Source: Balneola sp. EhC07 (GTDB lineage: Bacteria; Bacteroidota; Rhodothermia; Balneolales; Balneolaceae). Taken from it: a stretch of DNA of 64,000 nt. Shown in pieces: positions 25,359 to 34,713 of the stretch. Position 1 is the stretch's first letter, and each line of letters opens with the position of its first letter. The translations under genes and the position numbers were made by a program. The stretch covers positions 62,001 through 126,000 of the forward strand of contig NZ_LXYG01000018.1 of NCBI RefSeq assembly GCF_001650905.1. Reading direction: 5' to 3'. The notes below the pieces were generated by a model. It was not told where the DNA came from. It ran no database searches and was given only the letters and a program-made list of their open reading frames with translations.

Positions 25359-27212
25359 ATGTTATACCCCCAACAAAATAATTATAGAACAGTATTTGAT
25401 TTATCAGGTTTCTGGAAAATAAAAGCAGATCCACAAAACTTAGGGCATGACGAAAAATGGTACTCTTCAAATCTTGAAGGTGATACGCATACGATTGCAA
25501 TTCCGGGATCCTGGAATGAGCAATTGGAGGAACAGGGGCTTAAGAATTATGTTGGAAAAGCTTGGCATGAAACTACTTTTAGAATTCCACAGGCTATTCA
25601 AAAAGATCACAAAATTTGGCTGAGAATTGGTGCTGCTGATCATAAAGCTGAAGTATGGCTAAATGGTGAAAATGTTGGCAGTCATTTTGGTGGATATATG
25701 CCTTTTGGGGTAGATTTGACTGAATCTTTAAATAAATCCGGTGAAGTTAATCATCTTGTAGTTTGTGTTGATAGCTCACTAAGTATGCATTCATTGCCTC
25801 AAGGAGTAGATCCGGAGTCAGATTTATATAACACAAAAAATTATGACAGAAGGCATTTATTCCCTGCAACAAGGTTTGACTTTTTCCCTTACGGAGGCTT
25901 AACACGATCAGTAAATATTATAGCAGTACAAGAAAATCATATAACAGACATTGATGTTAATGCTAGTTTAGATGGTTCTATTGAAGTACAAGTTTCTGCT
26001 ACCTCTGATTCTTTGAAAAAACAAATAAGAATTTTAGATGAAGAAGGAAGAGAGGTTGGAAAAAGTGAAAGCTCATCCTCTGAAAATTTTGAACTCAAAA
26101 TTGACAAAGTAAATCCATGGTCTCCTTCGTCTCCATATTTATATACTGCTCAGGTGTCATTATTAAACGGTGATACAATTGTAGATCAATATGAGGAAGA
26201 GTTCGGAATTCGTGAGATTCATATAAAAGGCGGTAAAATTTATCTCAATAATGAAGAATTATTCTTAAGCGGTTTCGGTAAACACGAAGAATACCCAATA
26301 ATAGGTAGGGGACAGTTCCGTCCCGGATATATTCGTGATCATGAGCTGATGCGTTGGATCGGAGCAAATTCGTATAGAACCAGCCACTATCCTTACGATG
26401 AAGAAATGATGAGATTAGGCGATCGCTTAGGGTTCTTAATAATTGATGAAGTTCCTGCTGTAAGTTTAGGGTTTTGGTCTAACGATTTTGAAGATCTCAA
26501 TCCACTTTTAGTGAATCATAAAAAAGCTATTAAAGAGCTCATTGATAGAGACAAAAACCATCCAAGTGTCATTTCCTGGTCGATCACAAATGAGCCAAAT
26601 CTATGGGCAGAAGAGTTTTATCAAAATGAAGCAAGCGAAAAATACTTCCGGGAAATCTATGATTTTACGAAATCACTAGATAGCACCAGACCGGTTATGT
26701 CCATCTCTATGGCTGCATTTAAAGAAGATGATGTAGTAAATGATTCGTGCGATATAATTGGTATGAATCGATACTATGGTTGGTACACTAAACCTGTTGA
26801 TCTAGACCAAGCTGCTACTGATTTGGGAAGAGAATTAGAAGCTACATTTAAAAAACATGGCAAGCCGATAATGATCACAGAATTTGGCGCTGATACTGTA
26901 GAGGGGCTACATGCTACAACTGCTCAAATGTTTACTGAAGAATTTCAAACAGCATTTATCTTTAAATATCTCGAAGTGATGGAAAAATACGATTTTGTAT
27001 TTGGAGCACATGTATGGAATTTTGCGGATTTCTTAACTCCTCAACATTTCCGCCGAGTTGTCCTCAACAAAAAGGGAGTGTTTACCCGAGACAGGTTACC
27101 AAAAAGTGTAGCCTTTAAACTCAGAGAACATTGGAATAAATTCGAAAAAATTCATCCAACACATCGTCCGGAATCTCCTAAAGAGGGATTTTTAGTTAAG
27201 GATATTCATTAA
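25359..27212 (+). CDS. uidA: GH2 beta-glucuronidase (UidA-like)
   Basis: A 617-residue GH2 enzyme with the sugar-binding, immunoglobulin-like and TIM-barrel domains in order. LSGGFGKHEE-type GFGKHEEYPIIGRGQF and ELMRWIGANSYRTSHYPYDEEM closely match the E. coli beta-glucuronidase core. The acid/base is Glu412 in SITNEPN and the nucleophile Glu508 in ITEFGAD. No signal peptide is seen at MLYPQQNNYRTVF, so it works inside the cell or periplasm on imported oligosaccharides. It should remove non-reducing-end beta-D-glucuronic acid, which fits the uronate pathway at 39-49 kb. It sits in the operon 23 bases after the NRAMP-like gene and 13 bases before the next. Galacturonidase activity in this subfamily cannot be excluded. 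Confidence 0.92.
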   Translation: MLYPQQNNYRTVFDLSGFWKIKADPQNLGHDEKWYSSNLEGDTHTIAIPGSWNEQLEEQGLKNYVGKAWHETTFRIPQAIQKDHKIWLRIGAADHKAEVWLNGENVGSHFGGYMPFGVDLTESLNKSGEVNHLVVCVDSSLSMHSLPQGVDPESDLYNTKNYDRRHLFPATRFDFFPYGGLTRSVNIIAVQENHITDIDVNASLDGSIEVQVSATSDSLKKQIRILDEEGREVGKSESSSSENFELKIDKVNPWSPSSPYLYTAQVSLLNGDTIVDQYEEEFGIREIHIKGGKIYLNNEELFLSGFGKHEEYPIIGRGQFRPGYIRDHELMRWIGANSYRTSHYPYDEEMMRLGDRLGFLIIDEVPAVSLGFWSNDFEDLNPLLVNHKKAIKELIDRDKNHPSVISWSITNEPNLWAEEFYQNEASEKYFREIYDFTKSLDSTRPVMSISMAAFKEDDVVNDSCDIIGMNRYYGWYTKPVDLDQAATDLGRELEATFKKHGKPIMITEFGADTVEGLHATTAQMFTEEFQTAFIFKYLEVMEKYDFVFGAHVWNFADFLTPQHFRRVVLNKKGVFTRDRLPKSVAFKLREHWNKFEKIHPTHRPESPKEGFLVKDIH

Positions 27213-27225
27213 TAGTTAGAAATAA

Positions 27226-28023
27226 ATGAGCACAGAAAGATTAAAAATTTGGCACGTTGGTAATTGGTGTATTCATATAGGTCAAACGTATGTGGAATCT
27301 CCGTTTGAAGCTCCCAGCAAGGACGTAGAAGTGTTGAACTATGCAAAGCCACTAATTGATGCCCTAAGAAAAATTCCAACTTCAGAAGTGATCACACAAC
27401 CTTCTTGGGAAATGTATCGCATGTCGCCAAACGAGTTTGAGGAAAAATTGGAATGGGCTGATATCATTATATTCGCTGATGTTGAAACAAAGTGCTTAAT
27501 GCTCCATCCTGATTTTTTTAATCGGGCTAAATGGAACAACGAATATATCACATTTCCAGACCGCTTTGATCTACTCAAAAATTGGGTTGAAGAAGGAGGC
27601 CATTTTCATATGAACGGTGGGTGGTTGAGTTTTTCGGGAGAATTAGGGAAAGGAGGTTGGGGCAGATCCCGATTCAAAAATGTTCTGCCTGTAGATTGTT
27701 TACAACATGATGACCTGATAGAATCTACATCGAGCTATAAAGTACGCTGTAATGATCATGAGCATAAATCTATGAAGGGCATAAACTGGGAAAGTGTGCC
27801 GCCTATCCTGGGGTTTAATGAAACAAGCATCAAAGAATCAGCCAAGGCCATTGTTGAAATAGAACATATGGGCAGATGGTATCCACTTTTAGCAGAGCAT
27901 AAATTCGGCAACGGAAGAGTAACTTGTTGGATGACAGGGGCTAGTCCGCATTGGGGAATAAATTTTATGAAGTGGGATTTTTACCAACAATTTTGGCATC
28001 AACTATTTAAGCCGGAACTATGA
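27226..28023 (+). CDS. GATase1-like (putative glutamine amidotransferase fold) protein without catalytic Cys
   Basis: A 265-residue cytosolic protein that resembles the GATase1_like family (PF07090): WADIIIFADVETKCLMLHPDFF, then EEGGHFHMNGGWLSFSG and GWGRSRFKNVLPVDCL. At the place of the nucleophile elbow the sequence is NGGWLSFSG, with no cysteine, so amidotransferase activity is unlikely. C-terminal VTCWMTGASPHWG is also typical of this family. The family is often found in sugar-use loci, with unknown role; the ThuA-like fold might act on keto-sugars or bind them. It overlaps the symporter start by 4 bases, suggesting co-translation. Confidence 0.75.
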   Translation: MSTERLKIWHVGNWCIHIGQTYVESPFEAPSKDVEVLNYAKPLIDALRKIPTSEVITQPSWEMYRMSPNEFEEKLEWADIIIFADVETKCLMLHPDFFNRAKWNNEYITFPDRFDLLKNWVEEGGHFHMNGGWLSFSGELGKGGWGRSRFKNVLPVDCLQHDDLIESTSSYKVRCNDHEHKSMKGINWESVPPILGFNETSIKESAKAIVEIEHMGRWYPLLAEHKFGNGRVTCWMTGASPHWGINFMKWDFYQQFWHQLFKPEL

Positions 28024-29513
28024 ATTTTTCTCCTGTTGATTGGATTATAATGATCGTGTATCTCAGTATCACGGTTTATATTGGCATTTGGGTTAAGAGA
28101 TATGTTCAAAACCTAAGTGGTTATATCGTAGCTGGCAGAAAGATAAAAGCTTCTTTAGGGATCGCTACATTTACAGCAACTGAGTTAGGAACAGTTACAT
28201 TCGTTTATTTTGGTGAGTTAGGCTATGTGACAGGATTTTCTTGTTTTATAATCGGGATACTAGCACTCATAGCATATACAACCGTTGGAAGAACCGGGTT
28301 TATTATTGAAAAACTGCGCGAATATGGAATGATGACCATTCCTCAGTTTTATGAACTCAGATACAATAAAAATGTACGTGTCGTAGGCGGGCTCATTTTG
28401 TTTATTGGCGGTGTGCTGAATATGGGAATATTCCTGAAGTTTGATGGAATATTTCTTTCTGAAGTGATGGGATTCGGACCTCAGGCTCTTGGGTTTATCA
28501 TGACCTTTATGCTGATCATCGTGATGAGCTATACCATTTTAGGAGGAATGTTTTCAGTTGTAATTACTGATTTTATGCAATATGTAGTGCTTTCCTTCGC
28601 AATGCTTGCAACTACAATCATTGTATTATTAAAAGTAGATATTGGTTTGATATCTACTGCAGTTACTTCAGGATTCGGAGAATCCGGTATAAATCCGATT
28701 GTGAATCCACGATTTGGTTGGAGTTTCATCATCTGGATATTAATAACAAATATAGCCGCCGCTGCACTTTGGCAACCAGGTACTTCTAAAGCATTGTCAT
28801 CAGAAAGCCCGGAAGTAGCAAAAAAAGTATTCTGGGTTACAGGTCTTACTTTTGCCGGAAGAGCAATGATACCAATGTTTTGGGGGGTTGCCGCTTTCGC
28901 ATATTTTGGTGCCGGAGAAAATTCAACGGCAGCTATGCCAATGTTATTAGGCGAGCTACTACCGGTTGGCCTTTTAGGATTGCTGGTAGCAGGATTACTC
29001 GCAGCTTCCATGTCAACTTATAGTTCCTATGTTTTAGCATGGAGTTCTGTTCTAACATTAGATGTTATTTCTGTTTTTAAGAAAGGCGGCTATTCTGAAA
29101 AAACTACCATTAGAATAACTCAGATCATTTCAGGTTTGATAGGCTTTTTTCTACTCATTTTTGGTTTATGGTACCAAATTCCTGAAACAGCATTTCAATA
29201 CATATTCATAACCGGAACCATGTATACAGCCGGGGCGCTTGGAACAGTTACAGCCGGACTGTACTGGAAAAAAGCCAATAATATTGGTGCAATGTGTGCT
29301 TTGATTTTGGGAGCTGTAGTTCCGGCAGGTTTTCTGATCCTGGAAAATTATTCTGAACTTCTTCCGGGTTGGATGTCATTTGTAACGGATGTAAACGTTG
29401 CAGGATTTCTGAGTTTTATCCTGGCAGCACTTGGAATGATCGTAGGCTCTTTATTAACTCAAAGGTCTAACCCGGCAGTTATCATAAATCAAGAGGAGGC
29501 AAGATATGACTGA
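28020..29513 (+). CDS. Sodium:solute symporter (SSS family)
   Basis: A 497-residue protein with about 13 membrane helices. It starts VDWIIMIVYLSITVYIGIWV, followed by GYIVAGRKIKASLGIATFTATELGTVTF, the usual first helices of the SSS family. The substrate is not predictable from sequence; the operon context (GH2, GH20, NagB) points to a mono- or disaccharide, uronate or amino sugar. Its start overlaps the previous gene's stop. The 3' end overlaps a 47-residue membrane microprotein gene, which may be its accessory subunit. Confidence 0.9.
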   Translation: MNFSPVDWIIMIVYLSITVYIGIWVKRYVQNLSGYIVAGRKIKASLGIATFTATELGTVTFVYFGELGYVTGFSCFIIGILALIAYTTVGRTGFIIEKLREYGMMTIPQFYELRYNKNVRVVGGLILFIGGVLNMGIFLKFDGIFLSEVMGFGPQALGFIMTFMLIIVMSYTILGGMFSVVITDFMQYVVLSFAMLATTIIVLLKVDIGLISTAVTSGFGESGINPIVNPRFGWSFIIWILITNIAAAALWQPGTSKALSSESPEVAKKVFWVTGLTFAGRAMIPMFWGVAAFAYFGAGENSTAAMPMLLGELLPVGLLGLLVAGLLAASMSTYSSYVLAWSSVLTLDVISVFKKGGYSEKTTIRITQIISGLIGFFLLIFGLWYQIPETAFQYIFITGTMYTAGALGTVTAGLYWKKANNIGAMCALILGAVVPAGFLILENYSELLPGWMSFVTDVNVAGFLSFILAALGMIVGSLLTQRSNPAVIINQEEARYD

Positions 29514-29649
29514 TGGAATATTAATATGGATGATCTTATTCGGAATTTTTGCATTTATTTTTTTCAGCATTGCAGCTGTTGTTGCAGTAAAAGGAGTATC
29601 AGATATCAAAGAAATTATGAATGATCCGGAGCTGAATAATCATGATTGA
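29506..29649 (+). CDS. 47-residue single-pass membrane microprotein overlapping the symporter
   Basis: A small frame starts at ATG 29506 with AGGAGG seven bases upstream. It encodes MTDGILIWMILFGIFAFIFF, then SIAAVVAVKGVSDIKEIMN and DPELNNHD. It overlaps the symporter's last codons by 8 bases and the next gene's start by 8 bases, so all three are translationally coupled. It has one membrane helix (residues 6-28) and a short charged C-terminus. Several sodium symporters have short membrane partners (for example the DUF4212/YhdT type), so an accessory subunit of the symporter is likely. Size, strong ribosome site and overlaps support a real gene; the function is inferred. Confidence 0.75.
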   Translation: MTDGILIWMILFGIFAFIFFSIAAVVAVKGVSDIKEIMNDPELNNHD

Positions 29650-30541
29650 TCCCAGAATAACTTGTTGCTATTTATATACTATAAGTAAATATGGTTACCC
29701 GCCTGCTGCTGAGGATACTCTGAAATATCTGGATGAGTATAAAAGTTTGGGTTTTCAATCGGTGGAGTTAGAGGGAATCAGAAAAGATCATCTGGAAAAA
29801 GTATATAAGATTCGTAATCAGATTGCAGTTCGAATAAAGGAACTTAAGCTGGAAGTCCCATATTTCTGCATTGTTTTGCCGGGATTATCTTCAGCAGATG
29901 CGAATGAGCGTAAAGAAAATCTTGAGCTATTTAGAAAAGGATGTGAAATAGCCCACTTACTCGGATCAAAAGGAGTGCTCGATAATGCTCCGCTGCCTCC
30001 ATACCAGTTTCCGGATGATATACCTGTTGTACGGCATTATCACGAGGATGTAATTCTATCAGCTAAATTTCCGAAGGATCTAAACTGGAAAAATTATTGG
30101 GATCAAATGGTTGAGACATACCGTGAAGCTTGTGACATAGCTTCAGAATACAATTTAACGTATCAAATGCATCCTGCACTTGGTGTTCTATCTGCTACTA
30201 CAGACGCTTTTTTATATTTTCATGATGCGGTTGGAAGGGATAATCTTCGATTTAATTTTGATACAGCCAATCAGTATTTCTTGAAAGATAATCTGCAACT
30301 GTCTCTTCGAAGACTGGCAGATTATATCGACTACATCCATATTTCTGATAACGGTGGAAATAGAGTAGAACATTTAGCTATTGGTGATGGAGTTATCAGA
30401 TGGGAGGATTTCTTTGAGACTCTGGATCTGATAAACTTTAAAGGTCATTTTGGCATTGATATCGGAGGTTCAGAATCTGTAGTTGAAGATCTGGATGCAG
30501 CTTATAAAAACGCTGCAAAATTTTTAGAAAATAAAATCTAG
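29642..30541 (+). CDS. Sugar phosphate isomerase/epimerase-like TIM-barrel protein
   Basis: A 299-residue protein of the AP-endonuclease-2-like TIM-barrel family. FQSVELEGIRKDH, YQMHPALGVLSATTD, NFDTANQY and DYIHISDNGGNRVEHLAIGDGVIRWEDFF fit the metal ligands of a sugar isomerase or epimerase (E, H/D, D, H). The family includes hydroxypyruvate isomerase, IolE/IolI and xylose isomerase-like enzymes that act on keto and inosose sugars. Its precise substrate is unknown; from context a hexuronate, hexosamine or derived keto-sugar is likely. It has no signal peptide. It begins 8 bases inside the microprotein gene and ends 4 bases before the GH20 gene. Confidence 0.8.
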   Translation: MIDPRITCCYLYTISKYGYPPAAEDTLKYLDEYKSLGFQSVELEGIRKDHLEKVYKIRNQIAVRIKELKLEVPYFCIVLPGLSSADANERKENLELFRKGCEIAHLLGSKGVLDNAPLPPYQFPDDIPVVRHYHEDVILSAKFPKDLNWKNYWDQMVETYREACDIASEYNLTYQMHPALGVLSATTDAFLYFHDAVGRDNLRFNFDTANQYFLKDNLQLSLRRLADYIDYIHISDNGGNRVEHLAIGDGVIRWEDFFETLDLINFKGHFGIDIGGSESVVEDLDAAYKNAAKFLENKI

Positions 30542-30545
30542 AGCT

Positions 30546-33110
30546 ATGAAAAAAACAGGACTTTATATCACCTTAGTTTTATTTCTTTCGATGTTGATGC
30601 AGAATACTTTTGCTCAGCAAAAATTAACGCTAGTTCCTAATCCTCGAGAAATTTCATTTAAAACAGGTTCTTTTGAGCTCAACGAGGAGATATCCATTCA
30701 AGTATTTGTTAATGATAGAGAGGAAGAATTATTTCTCATTGAACAAATTCAAAAAGAGTTTTCACAGAGTCTGGGTTTCAATTTGAAGGGTCACAAAACT
30801 AACAGACAAATCATAGTTGGAGTAAAGGGAGCAGACAAAGAATTCGATAAAATCCTCAATCGTTTTAGTTATTCATCCTATAATAAACTCGGGAAGGAAG
30901 GGTACAGATTAGTTGTTACCACAGATTTGATATTAATTGCCGCAAACTCGGAGAAAGGGACCTTCTATGGCGTTCAAACTTTAAAGCAATTGATAAGAAC
31001 AGAGCGTTTGAAAAATGAAATACCTGCCCTGGAAATTATAGATTGGCCTGATCTCGAGATCAGAGGGATGATGGACGATATAAGCCGTGGACCTGTTCCA
31101 ACTAAGGAATATATGTATCAACAGATTGAACGAATGGCTGAGATGAAAGTGAACATGCTTACTTATTATACACAAGATGTAGTGAAGACAGAAAGCCATC
31201 CTGCTTTTGCACCTCCGGGAGGAGCTTTGGATATAAAGGAGTGGTCAGAATTAGCCGAATATGCAAAAAAATATCACATAGATCTTGTAGGAAATTTTCA
31301 GTCATTTGGACACTTTGATCAAATTTTAAAGCATCCCGAATATGCACATCTGGGTGAAAGTGGAATGTTGTTATCTCCGGCGTTCGAAGAGAGTTATGAG
31401 CTACTGGAGGATATCTATACTGAAATGATTCCTGCATTCCATTCTGATTATTTTCATATCAACTCAGATGAAACCTTTGATCTTGGATCAGGAGCATCAA
31501 AAGCCATGGTTGATAGTTTAGGAGAATCTGTGGTTTACGCAAATCATATCAAGAGAATTCATAAAATTATAACAAAATTAGGCAAGAAAGTAATGATGTG
31601 GGGCGATATCGCTTTAGATCATCCTGAAATTTTGGACATGTTGCCTAAAGACATAATTCTCATTACTTGGGGTTATGATATTTTTGATGATTATGCTCCT
31701 CGGATAACCCCTTTTAAAGAAGCAGGTTTCACTCAGCTTGTTTCTACCGGAATCTTAAACTCTTTTAGTACAATACCTGATTTTAATATTGCTTTAGGGA
31801 ATATTGGCGGATTTATGGCTGAATCAAAAAAACAGGAAGTATGGGGCATGTTAAACACGGTTTGGGATGATGGAGGCTTCGCACTCTTTTCAAAGGATTG
31901 GTACGGAGTGGCATATGCTGCTGATCAAAGTTGGAACAGTGCCCCAAATGACGAATCATATGATACAAGATTTAATCGCGCAGTATATGGAAGTACAAAT
32001 AATGCATTATCTGAAGCAATTCTGAAGCTAAATGAGTTAGCCGGTTTAAAATCTACAGAGAAAATGAACGAAGACATTCTTTGGGATTCAGTGATTCCTG
32101 AAAAAGGAAATCAGGTACTTATAAATATTGAGGATTGGGCAAAGGTGCAGAGTATAGTTGAAGAAGCGCAGAGTATTTTACAAACATATGACGCTCACAT
32201 TTATTCAAGTGATGTTAAATACATACAGCATACTATCGATTTGTATAAGTTTTTAGCAAAAAGCAGACCCGCTGTTGTTGAAGCTTCAAGTTTGTATTCA
32301 AAGGCTTTTGAAGAGCAGAGCAATAAAATTGAAGCCAGAAAAAATCTTGTTGAAGCTTTTTCCTTGATCAAGGAATCCTATGATGATCTGGTCACTCTGA
32401 AATTAGACTATGAAAACGTTTGGGTGATCGAAAACAGAGTATATGCACTAGACCGAATTACTTCAAAGTTCGATGAACAACTCAAAGCATTTCAGAGTGT
32501 TAAAGATTTGTTGTTATCAACGATCTATGATTTTGATAAAGGTCAATTTCTGCCTGCTGCTTCTGAATTGAGAATGGACATCAAAGAGTCTAAAGGATGG
32601 TATTTTCAGGGTTGGCTGATGTGTGAAGCATTTCCAAATCTGAATGGCTTTGCTGATCCCAAGACTGATCATTTAGCTGATATGAACGGCATTGAAAGAA
32701 CTTTCCCAAATGTGACTGAGGAGTTTTATTTCAATGGAGATAAGTATCGGTGGAGAAGAGTAAACACGCCTTACTTTGCAAAAGTTGATCTGGGTGAAAT
32801 CCACGAAGAAAATAAGAATGTAGTTGGTTATGCTTTTGCCCACATAGATATTGAAGAAGATCGTGAAGTTAGAGCTTTGGTGGGGAGTAGTGATGGAGTA
32901 GAAGTTTTCTTGAACGGAAAACAGGTTCATCAAAACTATACGGAAAGAGACTTTAAGCTAGATGAAGATGAATTGATACTACCTTTGAAAAAGGGAAGAA
33001 ATCATTTGATGATTCGGGTAACAAATAAGGATGGAGAATGGGCTTTTAGTTTTCAATTGCCTGATTCTGAGATGAGAAGCTATAAAAATAGATATAAGAT
33101 CATAGAATGA
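30546..33110 (+). CDS. GH20 beta-N-acetylhexosaminidase, exported
   Basis: An 854-residue protein with a signal peptide (QNTFAQQ, about residue 24). Residues about 30-160 form the GH20b-type N-domain (LVPNPREISFKTGSFELN, TFYGVQTLKQLI). The catalytic barrel follows, IDWPDLEIRGMMDDISRG. The catalytic pair is Asp308-Glu309 in HINSDETFDLG, with the Glu as acid/base and the Asp positioning the substrate acetamido group. The C-terminal 350 residues contain long helical stretches and a beta-sandwich (EVRALVGSSDGVEVFLNGK). It should release terminal beta-GlcNAc or GalNAc. This activity, next to the GH2 glucuronidase, NagB and uronyl hydrolase, is the main argument for a polymer of alternating hexosamine and uronate. 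Confidence 0.9.
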   Translation: MKKTGLYITLVLFLSMLMQNTFAQQKLTLVPNPREISFKTGSFELNEEISIQVFVNDREEELFLIEQIQKEFSQSLGFNLKGHKTNRQIIVGVKGADKEFDKILNRFSYSSYNKLGKEGYRLVVTTDLILIAANSEKGTFYGVQTLKQLIRTERLKNEIPALEIIDWPDLEIRGMMDDISRGPVPTKEYMYQQIERMAEMKVNMLTYYTQDVVKTESHPAFAPPGGALDIKEWSELAEYAKKYHIDLVGNFQSFGHFDQILKHPEYAHLGESGMLLSPAFEESYELLEDIYTEMIPAFHSDYFHINSDETFDLGSGASKAMVDSLGESVVYANHIKRIHKIITKLGKKVMMWGDIALDHPEILDMLPKDIILITWGYDIFDDYAPRITPFKEAGFTQLVSTGILNSFSTIPDFNIALGNIGGFMAESKKQEVWGMLNTVWDDGGFALFSKDWYGVAYAADQSWNSAPNDESYDTRFNRAVYGSTNNALSEAILKLNELAGLKSTEKMNEDILWDSVIPEKGNQVLINIEDWAKVQSIVEEAQSILQTYDAHIYSSDVKYIQHTIDLYKFLAKSRPAVVEASSLYSKAFEEQSNKIEARKNLVEAFSLIKESYDDLVTLKLDYENVWVIENRVYALDRITSKFDEQLKAFQSVKDLLLSTIYDFDKGQFLPAASELRMDIKESKGWYFQGWLMCEAFPNLNGFADPKTDHLADMNGIERTFPNVTEEFYFNGDKYRWRRVNTPYFAKVDLGEIHEENKNVVGYAFAHIDIEEDREVRALVGSSDGVEVFLNGKQVHQNYTERDFKLDEDELILPLKKGRNHLMIRVTNKDGEWAFSFQLPDSEMRSYKNRYKIIE

Positions 33111-33871
33111 TGCTAACACACAAAGAATACAAAGCAGAGGATCTGAAAGTATCTGTTTATAAAAACAGGAATGAACTCGGTATAGCAGCAGCTTTTTATG
33201 TAGCAAGTAAGATTAATACTGTTTTGAAAAAGAAAGATGAAGTTCGAATGATTTTTGCCGCAGCTGCATCACAAAGAGAATTCCATCAGGAATTATTAAA
33301 AATAGATGATATACAATGGGAGAGAGTGGTTGCATTTCAAATGGACGAATATCACACTTTGCCACAATCTGCACCACAAAGGTTTGGTAATTTTTTAAAA
33401 GAATCCTTGTATGACCATAAAAATTTCAAAGCTGTCCATTATCTGAGTTCGGATTTACTGGAATACGAAGAATTAATTAAAGAAGCGCCAATTGATATTG
33501 TTTGTATGGGGATCGGGGAAAATGGGCATCTTGCTTTTAACGATCCTCCGGTAGCTGATTTTAACGATAGCAAGATTTTGAAAGAGGTTGAGTTAGATAA
33601 TATTTGCCGTCAGCAGCAAGTAAATGATGGTGAATTTGAAAATATTCAAGCAGTTCCTGAAAAAGCAGTTACTCTTACTATTCCTACATTACTTAATGCA
33701 GAATATCTTTCTGTGGTAGTTCCGGGTTTTTCAAAAGCTAAAGCCGTAGAAAAAACTCTTTTTGATCCTATAGAGACAAATTGTCCGTCAACCATTTTAA
33801 GAAAACAGATAAACTCACATCTGTTTTTGGATGCAGATTCCAGTAGAAACGTAATCAATAAATTATTATGA
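33107..33871 (+). CDS. nagB: Glucosamine-6-phosphate deaminase/isomerase (NagB-like)
   Basis: A 254-residue protein with MDEYHTLPQSAPQRFGNFL and GIGENGHLAFNDP (residues 135-146), the NagB active-site motifs, and AVTLTIPTLLNAEYLSVVVPG. NagB turns glucosamine-6-phosphate into fructose-6-phosphate and ammonia. A related galactosamine-6-phosphate isomerase function is possible. The start overlaps the GH20 stop by 4 bases and its end overlaps the PhyH gene, so translation is coupled throughout. No GlcNAc kinase or NagA deacetylase is in the window, so those steps must be encoded elsewhere. Confidence 0.85.
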   Translation: MMLTHKEYKAEDLKVSVYKNRNELGIAAAFYVASKINTVLKKKDEVRMIFAAAASQREFHQELLKIDDIQWERVVAFQMDEYHTLPQSAPQRFGNFLKESLYDHKNFKAVHYLSSDLLEYEELIKEAPIDIVCMGIGENGHLAFNDPPVADFNDSKILKEVELDNICRQQQVNDGEFENIQAVPEKAVTLTIPTLLNAEYLSVVVPGFSKAKAVEKTLFDPIETNCPSTILRKQINSHLFLDADSSRNVINKLL

Positions 33872-34695
33872 ATGATAGCATAGACTTACTAAACGAAGAG
33901 TATTCGATTACTGATTCGGATATAAATTTTTATAAAAAAAACGGTTTTATTAAGCTTAAAAATGTACTTGATAAAGCTACTCTTGATTATTTTAATAATG
34001 AGATTACGAAAGTAGTTACTGAGCAAAATCCTTTATTAAAAAAGCCTATTGAAGAAAGAAATACATTTGAACAGGCTTTTATTCAAATCGGAAATCTTTG
34101 GAAGACAAATGCGATAATTAAAGAGTTGGTACTTAGTAAAAGATTAGGAAAAATAGCCTCAGACTTAATGCAGGTTGATGGAGTAAGACTTTATCATGAT
34201 CAGGCTTTATATAAAGAACCGAGTAAGAAGATCAAAAACATAACTCCATGGCATGCCGATCAATTTTATTGGCCTTTGGATACCGAAAACACAATAACTG
34301 CATGGATTCCTTTACAAAAAACAACTCCGGATATGGGACCTTTAGCTTTTAGTATGGAAAGCCATAAGCATGATTTCGGAAGGTCACTGGAAATTAGTGA
34401 CGAAAGTGAAGCTAAAATTCAAAAATCACTTTCTGAGGCTAATTTAGAGTTAGTGGACGAAGGATTCGATATTGGTGAAATAAGTTTTCATGGCGGTTGG
34501 ACATTTCACAGAGCAAGTGCAAATACCTCAGATAAAGTACGGGCTGTAATGACCGTAATTTATATGGAGGATGGAGTTAAGGTGAGTGAGTTTACGAATA
34601 GTGCTCATCCCTTGGACAGAGATGCTTTTTTACCCGGATTAAACCCCGGAGATGCAGCCGCTACTGATCTGAACCCTTTGATTTTCAAACGATAA
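33868..34695 (+). CDS. Phytanoyl-CoA dioxygenase (PhyH) family Fe(II)/2-oxoglutarate oxygenase
   Basis: A 275-residue protein with the iron triad visible: WHADQFYWPLD gives His and Asp, and FHGGWTFHRASANTSDKVRAVM gives the distal His and the 2-oxoglutarate Arg. LYHDQALYKEPSK, ITAWIPLQKTTPDMGPLAF and the overall length fit PhyH enzymes that hydroxylate or cleave small molecules. It overlaps nagB by 4 bases and lies 18 bases before the uronyl hydrolase, so it belongs to the catabolic operon. An oxygen-dependent step for a modified sugar, for example removing a methyl or other group, is a possible role, but the substrate is unknown. Confidence 0.85.
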   Translation: MNDSIDLLNEEYSITDSDINFYKKNGFIKLKNVLDKATLDYFNNEITKVVTEQNPLLKKPIEERNTFEQAFIQIGNLWKTNAIIKELVLSKRLGKIASDLMQVDGVRLYHDQALYKEPSKKIKNITPWHADQFYWPLDTENTITAWIPLQKTTPDMGPLAFSMESHKHDFGRSLEISDESEAKIQKSLSEANLELVDEGFDIGEISFHGGWTFHRASANTSDKVRAVMTVIYMEDGVKVSEFTNSAHPLDRDAFLPGLNPGDAAATDLNPLIFKR

Positions 34696-34713
34696 AAAAA
34701 ATATTATAGATTT

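Noticed and set aside
28529-29011. A 160-codon open frame antisense to the first symporter
   Set aside because: It lies fully inside a clear SSS gene, has no ribosome site or family text, and mirrors hydrophobic codons of the sense frame.
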